From Devosia lucknowensis (GTDB taxonomy: Bacteria > Pseudomonadota > Alphaproteobacteria > Rhizobiales > Devosiaceae), in the NCBI RefSeq assembly GCF_900177655.1, contig NZ_FXWK01000002.1, positions 496,001 through 560,000 on the forward strand: DNA of 64,000 nucleotides, given 5' to 3'. Made by a program: the position numbers and the translations under genes. This document shows, piece after piece, positions 1-7,758 of this stretch (its first letter is position 1; each line of letters starts with the position of its first letter). Under the pieces are notes generated by a model, which saw only the letters and a list, made by a program, of their open reading frames with translations, made no database searches and was not told where the DNA came from.

Positions 1-1476
1 TACCAGGCGCCGCACGCTCCCGTGGCCGTGCTCCATCCGGAGAGCGAAGGCGACATCGTGAACATGGTCCGCGAAGCCGCAGTTCTGGGGCTTGGGCTTT
101 ATGCGCGCGGGGGCGGCTTGTCCTATAGCGCGGGCTACTTGCCGGTGCGTCCCAACTGCGCGCTGGTCGATCTTTCGGCGCTCGACAAGGTCATCGAGAT
201 CAATGCCGAAGACCGCTATGTCACAGTCGAGGCGGGTGTCACCTGGGCGCAGCTTCGAGATGCGCTGCGTCCGCTGGGCCTGATGACGCCGTTCTGGGGC
301 ACCTTTTCGGGCCTTCATGCCACGGTGGGTGGTTCGGTTTCCCAGGGCGCCAAATTCTTCGGCTCGGCATCGCGGGGCAGTTCCGCGGAATCGGTGCTCG
401 GCCTTAGGGTGGTCACCGGCACCGGCGAAGTCATCGAAACCGGATCGGCAGGCGGGGAAAACACCACCCCGTTCTTCCGCAATTATGGCCCCGACCTCAC
501 GGGCATATTTCTCGGCGATTGCGGAGCCTTCGGCATCAAGACGCAGATCACCCTGCAGTTGATCCCGACGGCGAAAGGCGAAGCTTTCGTGTCGTTCTCG
601 TTCGACGACCCGGCTGCGCAGATGCGCGCCATGGGCCAGATCGGCGCGGAACTGCTGGCGTCGGAATGCCTCGGCATGGACCCGTTCTCGGCGCAGTCTC
701 GCATGCAGAGCGATGGCCTTCTGGCCGATCTCAAGACCGTCGGGCAGATCATCAAAGGCGCGTCGAGCCTCCGCTCCGGCCTGCGCGACGCAACCCTGAT
801 TGCCCTGCACGGCCGGCGCTTCGCCAAAAAGGTCGGCTACCTGATGAACACCATCATCGAGGGTGGCGACCAGCGCGAGGCCGATCGCAAGGCGCAACGC
901 GTGCGGGCCATTGCGCGAAACTTCGGCGGACGCGAAATTCCGGCGTCCATCCCGCGCGTCATGCGCGCCATGCCGTTCCCGCCCATGTCCGGACTTCTGA
1001 CCCCGTCAGGTAAGCGCATGGCCTGGCTGCACACGGTCGTGCCCAATTCGCGTGGGGCGGAGTGCTTCACCCGCACCGAAGCCGTCTTCCAGCGCGATGC
1101 CGTGGCTCTCAAGGCGGCCGGCATATCGCATGGCTACCTGCTTTCCACTCATGGCCCCTCGGGCGTAGGCGTCGAGACACTGATCCGCTGGTCGGATGCG
1201 CCACTGCCCATCCATCTCGACTTCATGAGCGAGGCGCAGCGCGCCGCCTTGAAGCGCCGGCCGGACAATCCTGCCTCGCGCGAAAAGCTCAGGGAACTGA
1301 CGCGCGACATCCTCGCCGAATGGCGGGAACTGGGCGGCGTCCACATGCAGGTCGGCCGAAAGTATCCCTTTATGCAGACGCGCCAGGCGCCGGTCCGCGC
1401 CCTCCTCGATCAGCTCAAGCACCAGTTCGACCCTTCGGACATCATGAGCCCGGGCAATCTGTTCACGCTCGACTAG
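1..1476 (+). CDS. FAD-binding oxidoreductase, 5' end outside window
   Basis: The reading frame is open to the left edge, so the N-terminus is missing; an internal GTG at 22 is unlikely to be the true start because residues before it already belong to the domain. Visible are a PCMH-type FAD-binding domain (HPESEGDIV, GGGLSYSAGY, GVTWAQL, GGSVSQGAKFFGSA) and a C-terminal end (FDPSDIMSPGNLF) typical of GlcD/berberine-bridge-like FAD-linked oxidases and dehydrogenases. The substrate, probably a hydroxy acid or alcohol, cannot be deduced. The gene is convergent with the binding-protein gene that follows and is closed by a strong hairpin. The family call is firm; the precise reaction is unknown. 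Confidence 0.85.
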   Translation, partial: YQAPHAPVAVLHPESEGDIVNMVREAAVLGLGLYARGGGLSYSAGYLPVRPNCALVDLSALDKVIEINAEDRYVTVEAGVTWAQLRDALRPLGLMTPFWGTFSGLHATVGGSVSQGAKFFGSASRGSSAESVLGLRVVTGTGEVIETGSAGGENTTPFFRNYGPDLTGIFLGDCGAFGIKTQITLQLIPTAKGEAFVSFSFDDPAAQMRAMGQIGAELLASECLGMDPFSAQSRMQSDGLLADLKTVGQIIKGASSLRSGLRDATLIALHGRRFAKKVGYLMNTIIEGGDQREADRKAQRVRAIARNFGGREIPASIPRVMRAMPFPPMSGLLTPSGKRMAWLHTVVPNSRGAECFTRTEAVFQRDAVALKAAGISHGYLLSTHGPSGVGVETLIRWSDAPLPIHLDFMSEAQRAALKRRPDNPASREKLRELTRDILAEWRELGGVHMQVGRKYPFMQTRQAPVRALLDQLKHQFDPSDIMSPGNLFTLD

Positions 1477-1494
1477 CCCCACAGCGATTCTCAA

Positions 1495-1524
1495 AAAAGG
1501 CCCGGCAGTTCTGCCGGGCCTTTT
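1495..1524 (+). terminator. rho-independent terminator of the FAD oxidase gene
   Basis: Perfect inverted repeat AAAAGGCCCGGCAG / CTGCCGGGCCTTTT with a 2-nt centre, starting 19 nt after the stop codon and ending in a short T run. Confidence 0.85.
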
Positions 1525-1543
1525 CCATTTCATGAACGACCGA

Positions 1544-1573
1544 CAAAAAAATGGGCCGGAAAAACCGGCCCAT
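1544..1573 (-). terminator. rho-independent terminator of the first binding-protein gene
   Basis: Inverted repeat ATGGGCCGG / CCGGCCCAT around an A5 loop (1551-1573), preceded on the plus strand by A7, which reads as a T7 tail on the minus strand. It lies 20 nt beyond the minus-strand stop codon at 1593. Confidence 0.8.
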
Positions 1574-1592
1574 CTTCGTCTCCGGGAGGAGA

Positions 1593-3098
1593 TTATTCGA
1601 AGGTGTAGAGGCGAACGATCTCGTCCGGATAGGGGACGTAGTCGATGTCCGCCTTGACGCCATAGACCTGAAGCATGTCGTAGAGCGGGAGGAACTGACG
1701 GTCTTCGTTGCTGATGCGGAACGCCTCGCTGATCATTTCCTGCTTCTTGGCCTCGTCGATTTCCTGGCGCTGGGACTTCACCAGGGCATCGATCTCGGGA
1801 TTGTTGTGACGCAGGTGACCACCGGCCTCGTAGAGGGTCGCGAGGATCGTCTCGGCGTGGAACTGCGAAGAGCCAAAGGCGAAGTAGTACATCGGGCTCA
1901 GCTTGTTCTGGACCCAGGCCGGGAAGAAGGCCGTGAATTCCATCGGATTAAGCTGAACCTGAAGACCGGCACTAGTCAGATAGCCGGCGATCGCCTGCGC
2001 GACTTCGTTGGCCATCGGATAGTTGTTGTTCGGGTAGTCGAGGATGATCGGGGTGCCGTCATATCCGGCTTCCTGAACCAGCTGCTTGGCAAGTTCGGGG
2101 TCGAACTGGGTTGGCGTGAACGAAGCGTCATAGCCCCCGTTGGACGGCGGGATCATCATGCCGGTGGCTTTGCCCGTGCCGCGCATCAGCTGGTCGGCGA
2201 TGGCAACGCGGTCGATGGCGACGTCAACGGCCTGGCGGATCTTGGGATTGTCGAAGGGCGCCTGATCCGGATTGAGCTCGAGGAAGGCGACGCGGTAGCC
2301 TGGCGCAACTTCGACCTTGAGGTCGGGATTGCCGGCCAGCATGTCCATCAGGCTCGGCGGCAGGCTCGGAACGAGATCGACCTCACCCGAAAGCAGGGCA
2401 TTGGCGCGCGCGGCGTCGGAGGGGATCGGACGGAAGATGCCGGTCTTCACAGCCGGTTCGCCACCCCAGTAATCCGGGAATGCCTGGAGGACCATGCGGT
2501 CGTCCTTCACCCATTCGGCCACGGTATAGGGGCCGGTGCCGATCGGGGCGGTTGCATAGCCGGTGTCGCCGTTCGCATCGTAGTAGGCGCGCGACATGAC
2601 GTAGAGATATTTGCTCTGACGATCGAACATCGCATAGGGCTGAACGAGGGTGAACTTGACGGTGGTGTCGTCAATGGCCTCGGCGGTCTTGACCAGACGC
2701 AGGAAGGCGCGGACCGGTGAGGTCTCGTCAGCCAGCACGTGCTCGGTGGTAAAGACCACGTCATCCGCGGTCATGGTCGAGCCGTCGTGGAACTTGACGC
2801 CCTCGCGCAGCTTGAACGTCCATTCGGTCAGGTCGTCGCTGACGGTCCAGCTTTCCGCCAGCTGCGGAATAACTTCGCCATCGCGGCCCAGTTCGGTCAA
2901 CGCATTATAGACGTTGAGGCGCAGATTGAGACCGATCGGCGAGGTATCCTTGCTCGGATCGAGCGTGGGAACGTCGCCCGAAAGCGCGATGGTCAGCTGC
3001 TCGGGCGCAGCCATCGCGGCCGTGGACAGGGCGAGCAGCGACGTCGCGCCCACAAGGGCTGCCGCGGCAAAGCCCTTCATCATTGTGAAGTAAGACAT
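1593..3098 (-). CDS. ABC transporter family-5 solute-binding protein (paralogue 1)
   Basis: Periplasmic substrate-binding protein (SBP_bac_5, the dipeptide/oligopeptide/nickel/opine type), 501 residues. An N-terminal signal peptide ends near STAAMAA before PEQLTIALSGDVPTLDP. Family landmarks are the early LRLNVYNAL, WTFKLREGVKFHDG and PIGTGPY segments. The ATG at 3098 is chosen over one 39 nt upstream because AGGGAG sits about 8 nt before it and the signal peptide then starts correctly. It is clearly paralogous to the protein at 5618-7102 (both end RLYTF plus one residue). No permease or ATPase gene adjoins it. The inverted repeat at 3187-3200 lies 88 nt upstream. Substrate unknown; the nitrile hydratase context suggests a nitrile- or amide-bearing solute. 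Confidence 0.9.
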   Translation of the reverse strand: MSYFTMMKGFAAAALVGATSLLALSTAAMAAPEQLTIALSGDVPTLDPSKDTSPIGLNLRLNVYNALTELGRDGEVIPQLAESWTVSDDLTEWTFKLREGVKFHDGSTMTADDVVFTTEHVLADETSPVRAFLRLVKTAEAIDDTTVKFTLVQPYAMFDRQSKYLYVMSRAYYDANGDTGYATAPIGTGPYTVAEWVKDDRMVLQAFPDYWGGEPAVKTGIFRPIPSDAARANALLSGEVDLVPSLPPSLMDMLAGNPDLKVEVAPGYRVAFLELNPDQAPFDNPKIRQAVDVAIDRVAIADQLMRGTGKATGMMIPPSNGGYDASFTPTQFDPELAKQLVQEAGYDGTPIILDYPNNNYPMANEVAQAIAGYLTSAGLQVQLNPMEFTAFFPAWVQNKLSPMYYFAFGSSQFHAETILATLYEAGGHLRHNNPEIDALVKSQRQEIDEAKKQEMISEAFRISNEDRQFLPLYDMLQVYGVKADIDYVPYPDEIVRLYTFE

Positions 3099-3186
3099 GA
3101 AAACTCCCTTGCTGGTTTGGGGATTCTGTCCGTGCATCGGCCGGCAGTCCCTTCCCTCGACCTAGAGACTATTCACCTCTGCTGAT

Positions 3187-3200
3187 AACTGTCAACAGTT
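3187..3200. promoter_or_regulatory. palindromic operator-like site, CTGTCAACAG type
   Basis: AACTGTCAACAGTT: perfect 6-bp arms (AACTGT/ACAGTT) around CA, upstream of the first binding-protein gene and just beyond the end of the nitrile hydratase operon. Near-copies occur at 7303-7312 and 7520-7531, and a half-matching relative at 58908-58922. The form resembles operators of FadR/FCD-type GntR regulators, but no such regulator gene is in the window. Confidence 0.45.
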
Positions 3201-3255
3201 TACCGAAGACTGCGCTTGCGGGCGCTCCACCGCACCAAGCTGGGCGCAAAATTCA

Positions 3256-3615
3256 TTACGTAATGCCGAAATCCGAGGCGTGGAGCTCTACTGGCTGGCC
3301 GTGCTCGGTCCTGAGAAAGGCACTCTGCCAGGCGGCAGCATACTTATCGCGCTCCTCATGGCTTATGATGTCTGCCTCGATCAGCACTCGTTCCAGCGCT
3401 CGCTGCCACGCGGCATAGTATCCATCGTTGCCCTGGGCAGGACCTGCAGCGTCCTTTTCCAGCTCCTCGCCCAGGACCTCGGTCCAGCGCGTCCAGGAGA
3501 AGTGTCCCTTCTGCGACATCAGCTCGGCAATGGCGTGGGCCTTGGCCTGCCAAACTGTTTCGAACACCTTCGGACGGGGCTCGGTCCGTTCGTGTGCGTC
3601 ACTACAATGGCTCAA
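3256..3615 (-). CDS. nitrile hydratase accessory (activator-like) protein
   Basis: 119-residue protein resembling the N-terminal part of the nitrile hydratase beta subunit (FETVWQAKAHAIAELMSQKGHFSWTRW; GYYAAWQRALERVL), the pattern of the small accessory proteins that help insert the metal or transfer the alpha subunit in cobalt-type enzymes. Read from a TTG at 3615 with GGGAG about 7 nt upstream; no ATG or GTG exists before the conserved part. It overlaps the end of the beta gene by 14 nt, so it is probably translationally coupled. It is the last gene of the operon. Family call fairly firm; the exact maturation role is inferred from related clusters. Confidence 0.8.
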   Translation of the reverse strand: MSHCSDAHERTEPRPKVFETVWQAKAHAIAELMSQKGHFSWTRWTEVLGEELEKDAAGPAQGNDGYYAAWQRALERVLIEADIISHEERDKYAAAWQSAFLRTEHGQPVELHASDFGIT

Positions 3616-4261
3616 GGTAAGGCTCCCAGGCGTCGATGACGACTTCAAAACTCGGCTGCTCCAAGGGCCCCCACAAGTCGTCGGAATTGAAGGCGACCGC
3701 ATAGACCCAGGTGGGGTGCTCGCCCAGCCCGAGGGCGTTCGTGTCGGGAAAGACATGAACGCCGTGTACCCTGAGCACCGTGCCTTCCACACCGCGCGCA
3801 TAGCGCGGCAGGCGCGTATGCGTGGCCGGATTGATGCGGCGCGCGCGGACCGCATCGCCTGCCTTGAAACGGGCCGGTGCGGTTGCAGTGCGCGCTGAAG
3901 AGTTGCCGCGCCTGACGCCCGCCGGCACCATGCCGGCCTCGAGCACATTGCGGATCGGCTTGGCCGGCTGACTGGCATGTCCTGCTTCCAGCTCTGACGG
4001 ATCGATAAATCCATCCGATGTCAGCAGCTTGACGATGCGGGTGTACCAGAGCTCGTAATAGCCCATCGACAGGTAGTCTGCCGGCGGGATGCTTTCGGTG
4101 GTCGCGCGGTTCCGGTCGATGTTCCATTCGCCGCTCGCAAAGACCGCCTGGGCCACCCCGAACATTCGGCGCTCCCACGGGCGGGCGAACACCGGCTCAT
4201 TACGATCGGGACGGATCGGCCCGAGGTTCTGCATACCCCCAAGATCGTGGGCGCCGTTCAT
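3602..4261 (-). CDS. nthB: nitrile hydratase beta subunit
   Basis: 219 residues, the usual size of a beta subunit. It begins [11 protein letters not shown], the family's hallmark N-terminus, followed by [13 protein letters not shown], and carries the C-terminal SH3-like barrel ([26 protein letters not shown]) ending in [14 protein letters not shown]. With the alpha subunit it forms the enzyme that hydrates nitriles to amides in the cytoplasm. Its ATG overlaps the alpha stop codon (ATGA), indicating coupled synthesis in stoichiometric amounts. The frame is open further upstream, but the conserved N-terminus fixes the start. Confidence 0.93.
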   Translation of the reverse strand: MNGAHDLGGMQNLGPIRPDRNEPVFARPWERRMFGVAQAVFASGEWNIDRNRATTESIPPADYLSMGYYELWYTRIVKLLTSDGFIDPSELEAGHASQPAKPIRNVLEAGMVPAGVRRGNSSARTATAPARFKAGDAVRARRINPATHTRLPRYARGVEGTVLRVHGVHVFPDTNALGLGEHPTWVYAVAFNSDDLWGPLEQPSFEVVIDAWEPYLEPL

Positions 4262-4923
4262 GCGTGGTCTCCGGCAGGGATGACAGCAGTGCCGATCATG
4301 GCGTCGCGCGTTACCAGTCGGGCGAGCTCGTCTTCGCTCAGATGCCCGGTGCCAACAGGGCGCTGCGGAATGACCAGGTAGCGAGTGTCGGCAGTGGAAT
4401 CCCAGACACGGATGGTCACGGTATCGGGCAGGAACAGATTGAACTGGGCCAGCACGCCCCGCGGGTCGATGACGGCCTGGGCCCGATAGGCGGGCGCCTT
4501 GTACCACTTTGGCGGCAGGCCGAGCAGGGGAACAGGGTAGCAGGAGCAGAGGGTGCACACGACCATGTTGTGCACCGCGTCCGTATTCTCGACGGCGACG
4601 ATGTGTTCCCCCTGCCGCCCGGTGAAGCCAAGCGAGGCCACCGCGGCCGAGGCATCATCCAGCAACCAGGCGCGAAAGTCCTGATCCACCCAGCTTTTCG
4701 CGACCACTTTTGCCCCGTTCCGGGGCGTGATGTCGTTTTCGTAGGTCTCGATCAACGCATCGATGGCCGCCGGATCGATGTAACCCTTCTCGACGAGCAC
4801 GGTTTCGAGGGCGCGCACTCGCACGTCCATGTCGTCGTAGTGCTCATGATCGTGCTCGTGGCCATGATCGTGATTATGACCATGCTCTTGCGCATGATCA
4901 CCTGATGGAGGCTTGAGGGCCAT
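4258..4923 (-). CDS. nthA: cobalt-type nitrile hydratase alpha subunit with His-rich N-terminus
   Basis: 221 residues. The metal-binding loop VCTLCSC has Cys123, Cys126, Ser127 and Cys128; threonine in the second position of the loop marks the non-corrin cobalt class rather than the iron class (serine there). It catalyses nitrile hydration with the beta subunit. Residues 10-28 form a histidine-rich tract ([15 protein letters not shown]) that could bind or buffer Co or Ni. The start ATG at 4923 has AGGAAG about 8 nt upstream. It begins 2 nt after the stop codon of the hydrolase gene, so the two are in one operon. Confidence 0.95.
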   Translation of the reverse strand: MALKPPSGDHAQEHGHNHDHGHEHDHEHYDDMDVRVRALETVLVEKGYIDPAAIDALIETYENDITPRNGAKVVAKSWVDQDFRAWLLDDASAAVASLGFTGRQGEHIVAVENTDAVHNMVVCTLCSCYPVPLLGLPPKWYKAPAYRAQAVIDPRGVLAQFNLFLPDTVTIRVWDSTADTRYLVIPQRPVGTGHLSEDELARLVTRDAMIGTAVIPAGDHA

Positions 4924-4925
4924 GA

Positions 4926-5564
4926 TCAACTTCCTGCGCTTTGCCAGGACGACATGAGCGTGCCGGTTTCCGTCACTTCCGCAAATGACCACGACATGTT
5001 GAAAAGGGCATAGTGATTGCGGCCGGGATCGATCTCGGCGACAGCGTCGCGCAGCACAAACGTCCAGTAGTCGCGCTGGCCGGCATCGCGGACCGTGGTC
5101 TCAACGCAGATGCTGGTCGTGACGCCGCAGATTACCAGGTTCCGGATACCGGCCGAAGTCAGGATCGGCTCGAGGCGCGTGCCGTAAAAGCTGCTGGGCC
5201 GACTCTTGTCGATGACGATCTCATCGGGACGGGGCGCGAGTTCGGGCAGAATATCGATTTCGTCCTGCCCCTCGCCGAGCGAGCGCAGATCGATACGGCG
5301 CGCATTGCGCTCGCGTCGATGCACGGGAAAATCCCGCATGCTTTTGGCGTAGACGAAACGGGTGAAAATGACGGGCACCTTGGCGGCGCGTGCGGCCGCG
5401 GCAGCGCGTACGCAGCCATCGATTGCATCGCGCAGCGGGGTGATGTCGGTTCCGGACTGTCCCATCGACAGCGCCGGATCCATGAAGGCCTTCTGCATAT
5501 CGATGACGAGGAGTGCCGTATCCTTGGTCGGCACGCGACCGGAAAACATGGGAATTTCAAGCAT
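4926..5564 (-). CDS. isochorismatase-family cysteine hydrolase
   Basis: 212 residues with the complete triad of the isochorismatase/nicotinamidase fold: Asp22 (LLVIDMQ), Lys120 ([10 protein letters not shown]) and Cys153 ([12 protein letters not shown]). Members hydrolyse amides such as nicotinamide, N-carbamoylsarcosine or ureidoacrylate. Placed immediately before nitrile hydratase, it is a candidate for hydrolysing the amide that enzyme makes, filling the place usually taken by an amidase; that is inference. The ATG at 5564 has AAGGAAA about 6 nt upstream. It lies 53 nt after the second binding-protein gene on the same strand. Confidence 0.88.
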   Translation of the reverse strand: MLEIPMFSGRVPTKDTALLVIDMQKAFMDPALSMGQSGTDITPLRDAIDGCVRAAAAARAAKVPVIFTRFVYAKSMRDFPVHRRERNARRIDLRSLGEGQDEIDILPELAPRPDEIVIDKSRPSSFYGTRLEPILTSAGIRNLVICGVTTSICVETTVRDAGQRDYWTFVLRDAVAEIDPGRNHYALFNMSWSFAEVTETGTLMSSWQSAGS

Positions 5565-5617
5565 GGCTTTTCCTTGCAGATCGGTCCGGCGCCAGGGATG
5601 GGGCCGGACCGCGCGGG

Positions 5618-7102
5618 TCACTTGAAGGTATAGAGGCGCACGAACCCGTCTGGATACGGATCGAATTCAAGGCCTTCGACCATGCCGAAGGCATTGTATT
5701 CGCGATAGATCGGGATGTTGTAGCGATCCTGGGCGGCGATGCGGAACAGGTCATTGATGACCTTGGTCTGCTCCGCTGTGTCCCTGATGGTCCGCTGCTG
5801 CTTTACCAGGGCATCGATCTCCGGATTTTCCTTATAGACCCGGCCACCGTTTTCATACATCGCGACCAGGATGGTATCGGCGTGATACTGGGTCGAGCCG
5901 TAGGCGAACACATACATGGCATCCATGCTGGTCTGCGCCCATTTCGGGAAGAAGGCGGTGAACTCGGATGGACGAATTTCCACGTTCAGGCCGGCCTCCG
6001 TCAGGTAGCCGGCAATGGCCTGCACCGTTTCGTTGGCCATCGAGAAATTGTTGTTCGGGTATTCGATCGGAATGACTTCTCCGTTGTATCCCGATCCGAC
6101 CACAAGTTCCTTGGCGCGCGCCATATCCTGAGATACGGCCTCGACTGCGGGATCAAAGCCCACTGAACCTTCCGGTATCATCATCGGGGCCGGTGCACCC
6201 ATGCCCCGCAGCAAGCCATTGGCGATAGCGTCGCGATCGATCGCAAGATCGATGGCCTCGCGGATGGCAGGATTGTCCAGCGGCGGCGCGTTGACGTTGA
6301 AGCCTGCGAAAATCACGCGAAATCCCGGGGCGACCAGGGTCTTCACGCCCGGCGCATTGCCAAGGGTGTCCATCAGCGATGGCGGCAGAGCCACCGCCAG
6401 ATCAATGCCACCCGACATCAGCGCTGCTACACGACCGGCTTCGGACGGCAATGGCCGGAACGTCGCCGTCTTGATCGCCGGCGCCCCTGCCCAGTAGTCC
6501 TCGTAGGCTTCGAGCTGCATGTGATCGTCGCGCACCCATTCCACCACGCGATAGGGACCGCTGCCGATAGGCTTGCGCGCATAGCCGTCATCGCCCACGG
6601 CCTCATGGTAGGCCTTGGACATGATGCTGATGAAACTGATCTGCCGATCAAAAATGGCGTAGGGCTGGATCAGGGTGAATTCGACAGTATTGTCGTCGAG
6701 TGCCGCGACGCTATCCACGAGACGGATGAAGGGCCGCGTCGGCGATTTGGGGTCGTTGAGAATATATTCGACGGTATAGACCACGTCGGCGGCGGTCACG
6801 GGCGCACCATCGTGGAAGGTCGTTCCGGGCCGCAGGTTGAAGGTCCAGGTAACGAGGTCATCGGACGCATCCCAATCGGTCGCCAACCTCGGCGACACAG
6901 ACCCGTCTCGCCCGATTTCCGTGAGTTGATCGAATACGTTCAGCCGATAATTGTATCCGAGCGGCGTGCTGTCGGCGCTGGGGATCAGCGACGGGAAATC
7001 GCCCGTGAGACCAACGGAGAGCGTTTCCGGCGCCGCATATCCGGGCACGCCGGCCAGCGCCAGCGCTGCTGCCGCCATTACTGCGCGAACCAATGTTTTC
7101 AT
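5618..7102 (-). CDS. ABC transporter family-5 solute-binding protein (paralogue 2)
   Basis: 494 residues with a signal peptide cleaved after GVPGYA, then PETLSVGLTGDFPSL and the family pattern WTFNLRPGTTFHDGAPVTAADVVY. Strongly similar along its length to the protein at 1593-3098 (shared PYAIFDRQ / PYAMFDRQ, YPNNN, RLYTF end). The start ATG has AAGGAG 6 nt upstream. It is the first gene of the nitrile hydratase operon (binding protein, hydrolase, alpha, beta, accessory protein), suggesting that the solute it delivers feeds those enzymes. No cognate permease lies nearby; the nearest compatible permeases are at 59027-60966. Confidence 0.9.
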   Translation of the reverse strand: MKTLVRAVMAAAALALAGVPGYAAPETLSVGLTGDFPSLIPSADSTPLGYNYRLNVFDQLTEIGRDGSVSPRLATDWDASDDLVTWTFNLRPGTTFHDGAPVTAADVVYTVEYILNDPKSPTRPFIRLVDSVAALDDNTVEFTLIQPYAIFDRQISFISIMSKAYHEAVGDDGYARKPIGSGPYRVVEWVRDDHMQLEAYEDYWAGAPAIKTATFRPLPSEAGRVAALMSGGIDLAVALPPSLMDTLGNAPGVKTLVAPGFRVIFAGFNVNAPPLDNPAIREAIDLAIDRDAIANGLLRGMGAPAPMMIPEGSVGFDPAVEAVSQDMARAKELVVGSGYNGEVIPIEYPNNNFSMANETVQAIAGYLTEAGLNVEIRPSEFTAFFPKWAQTSMDAMYVFAYGSTQYHADTILVAMYENGGRVYKENPEIDALVKQQRTIRDTAEQTKVINDLFRIAAQDRYNIPIYREYNAFGMVEGLEFDPYPDGFVRLYTFK

Positions 7103-7302
7103 CTTTGCTCCTTCACCTTGTGCTTTAGCGGTCTGAAAGGCGGGATGGTCGTTCCATTTTTATCCTCATTCCGCCTCGATATTCCCGTTAGATCGTTGTT
7201 CTAATTACCTTCTCTTGCCTGATGGCAGATCTTGTCCGCACCCCTCGGCCAGGTCCGGTGGAGTTCTGCGTTCGCCACTGCCTAACACTGCGAAAAACCT
7301 AC

Positions 7303-7312
7303 CTGTCGACAG
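7303..7312. promoter_or_regulatory. palindromic operator-like site CTGTCGACAG
   Basis: Perfect 10-bp palindrome 201 nt upstream of the second binding-protein start; it differs by one base from the CTGTCAACAG core at 3189-3198 and 7520-7529. Confidence 0.4.
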
Positions 7313-7361
7313 ATGCCAACGACGTGATAGTCCGGCCGCACTGCATCTGGCAGGTGCGGAT

Positions 7362-7381
7362 TTATGTGCCGAGGCGCATAA
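7362..7381. other. 20-bp imperfect palindrome
   Basis: TTATGTGCCGAGGCGCATAA: arms TTATG.GCC / GGC.CATAA. Possible second operator for the nitrile hydratase operon; no regulator can be assigned. Confidence 0.35.
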
Positions 7382-7519
7382 TTTGTCTTTCTACTACAGG
7401 CGTTTGACTGACCGAAACCGATGCAATCTCGCTGTCAAGGAACGACCGCCCCCTTCGCAGGCTTGGCCGCAGACCCAGTCAACTCTCCTCAGCGGGGAGC
7501 TTCCTGAACTTTCTGTCAT

Positions 7520-7531
7520 CTGTCAACAGTT
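7520..7531. promoter_or_regulatory. palindromic operator-like site CTGTCAACAGTT
   Basis: Identical over 12 bp to the site upstream of the first binding-protein gene (3189-3200). It lies about 420 nt upstream of the second binding-protein start. Confidence 0.4.
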
Positions 7532-7630
7532 GAGGGGTCGCGTAATACGAATGGCGGGAGGCGCAGCGCTGATCGAGAAATTATCGACCGCTTTCCAGAC
7601 CGCATATCCACTACCTACTGGACGCGGTGC

Positions 7631-7758
7631 GCTAGCGCGTTCAGGCGTTTCTCGATCTCAACCACGCCGTCATTGCCCTGGTCGTCCGGCAATCAAGCGC
7701 AGTGATGACAGAGGCGGAGGGAGTGAGCCACCTCAGGTCAAGTGTGAAACGCGCTAGC
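7631..7758. repeat. 128-bp segment bounded by an 11-bp inverted repeat
   Basis: GCTAGCGCGTT at 7631-7641 faces AACGCGCTAGC at 7748-7758; the right arm contains the aldehyde dehydrogenase stop codon. The left arm is also part of a GCGCTAGCGC palindrome. No target duplication or transposase is seen, so it may be chance, a relict element or a transcript 3' structure. Confidence 0.3.
7668..7694 (+). repeat. short dispersed palindromic repeat, copy 1
   Basis: A 27-bp stretch beginning CGTCATTGCC and ending CCGGCAATC. It matches 22 of 27 positions in the complement of 45153-45179. It resembles the small extragenic palindromic repeats (RIME-like) common in rhizobial genomes. Confidence 0.45.

Larger units (their letters stand above)
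7103..7753. other. gene-free interval of 651 bp
   Basis: Upstream region of the nitrile hydratase operon. Open frames in it have no start signal, no recognisable domain and unremarkable composition, so I call no gene. It holds two CTGTC(A/G)ACAG sites, a 20-bp imperfect palindrome (7362-7381), an 11-bp inverted repeat pair (7631-7641 and 7748-7758) and a repeat remnant (7668-7694). Confidence 0.6.

Noticed and set aside
7215..7757. 180-codon frame in the gene-free interval upstream of the nitrile hydratase operon
   Set aside because: No ribosome site, Arg/Pro-rich composition, and it crosses the palindromes and the repeat remnant.
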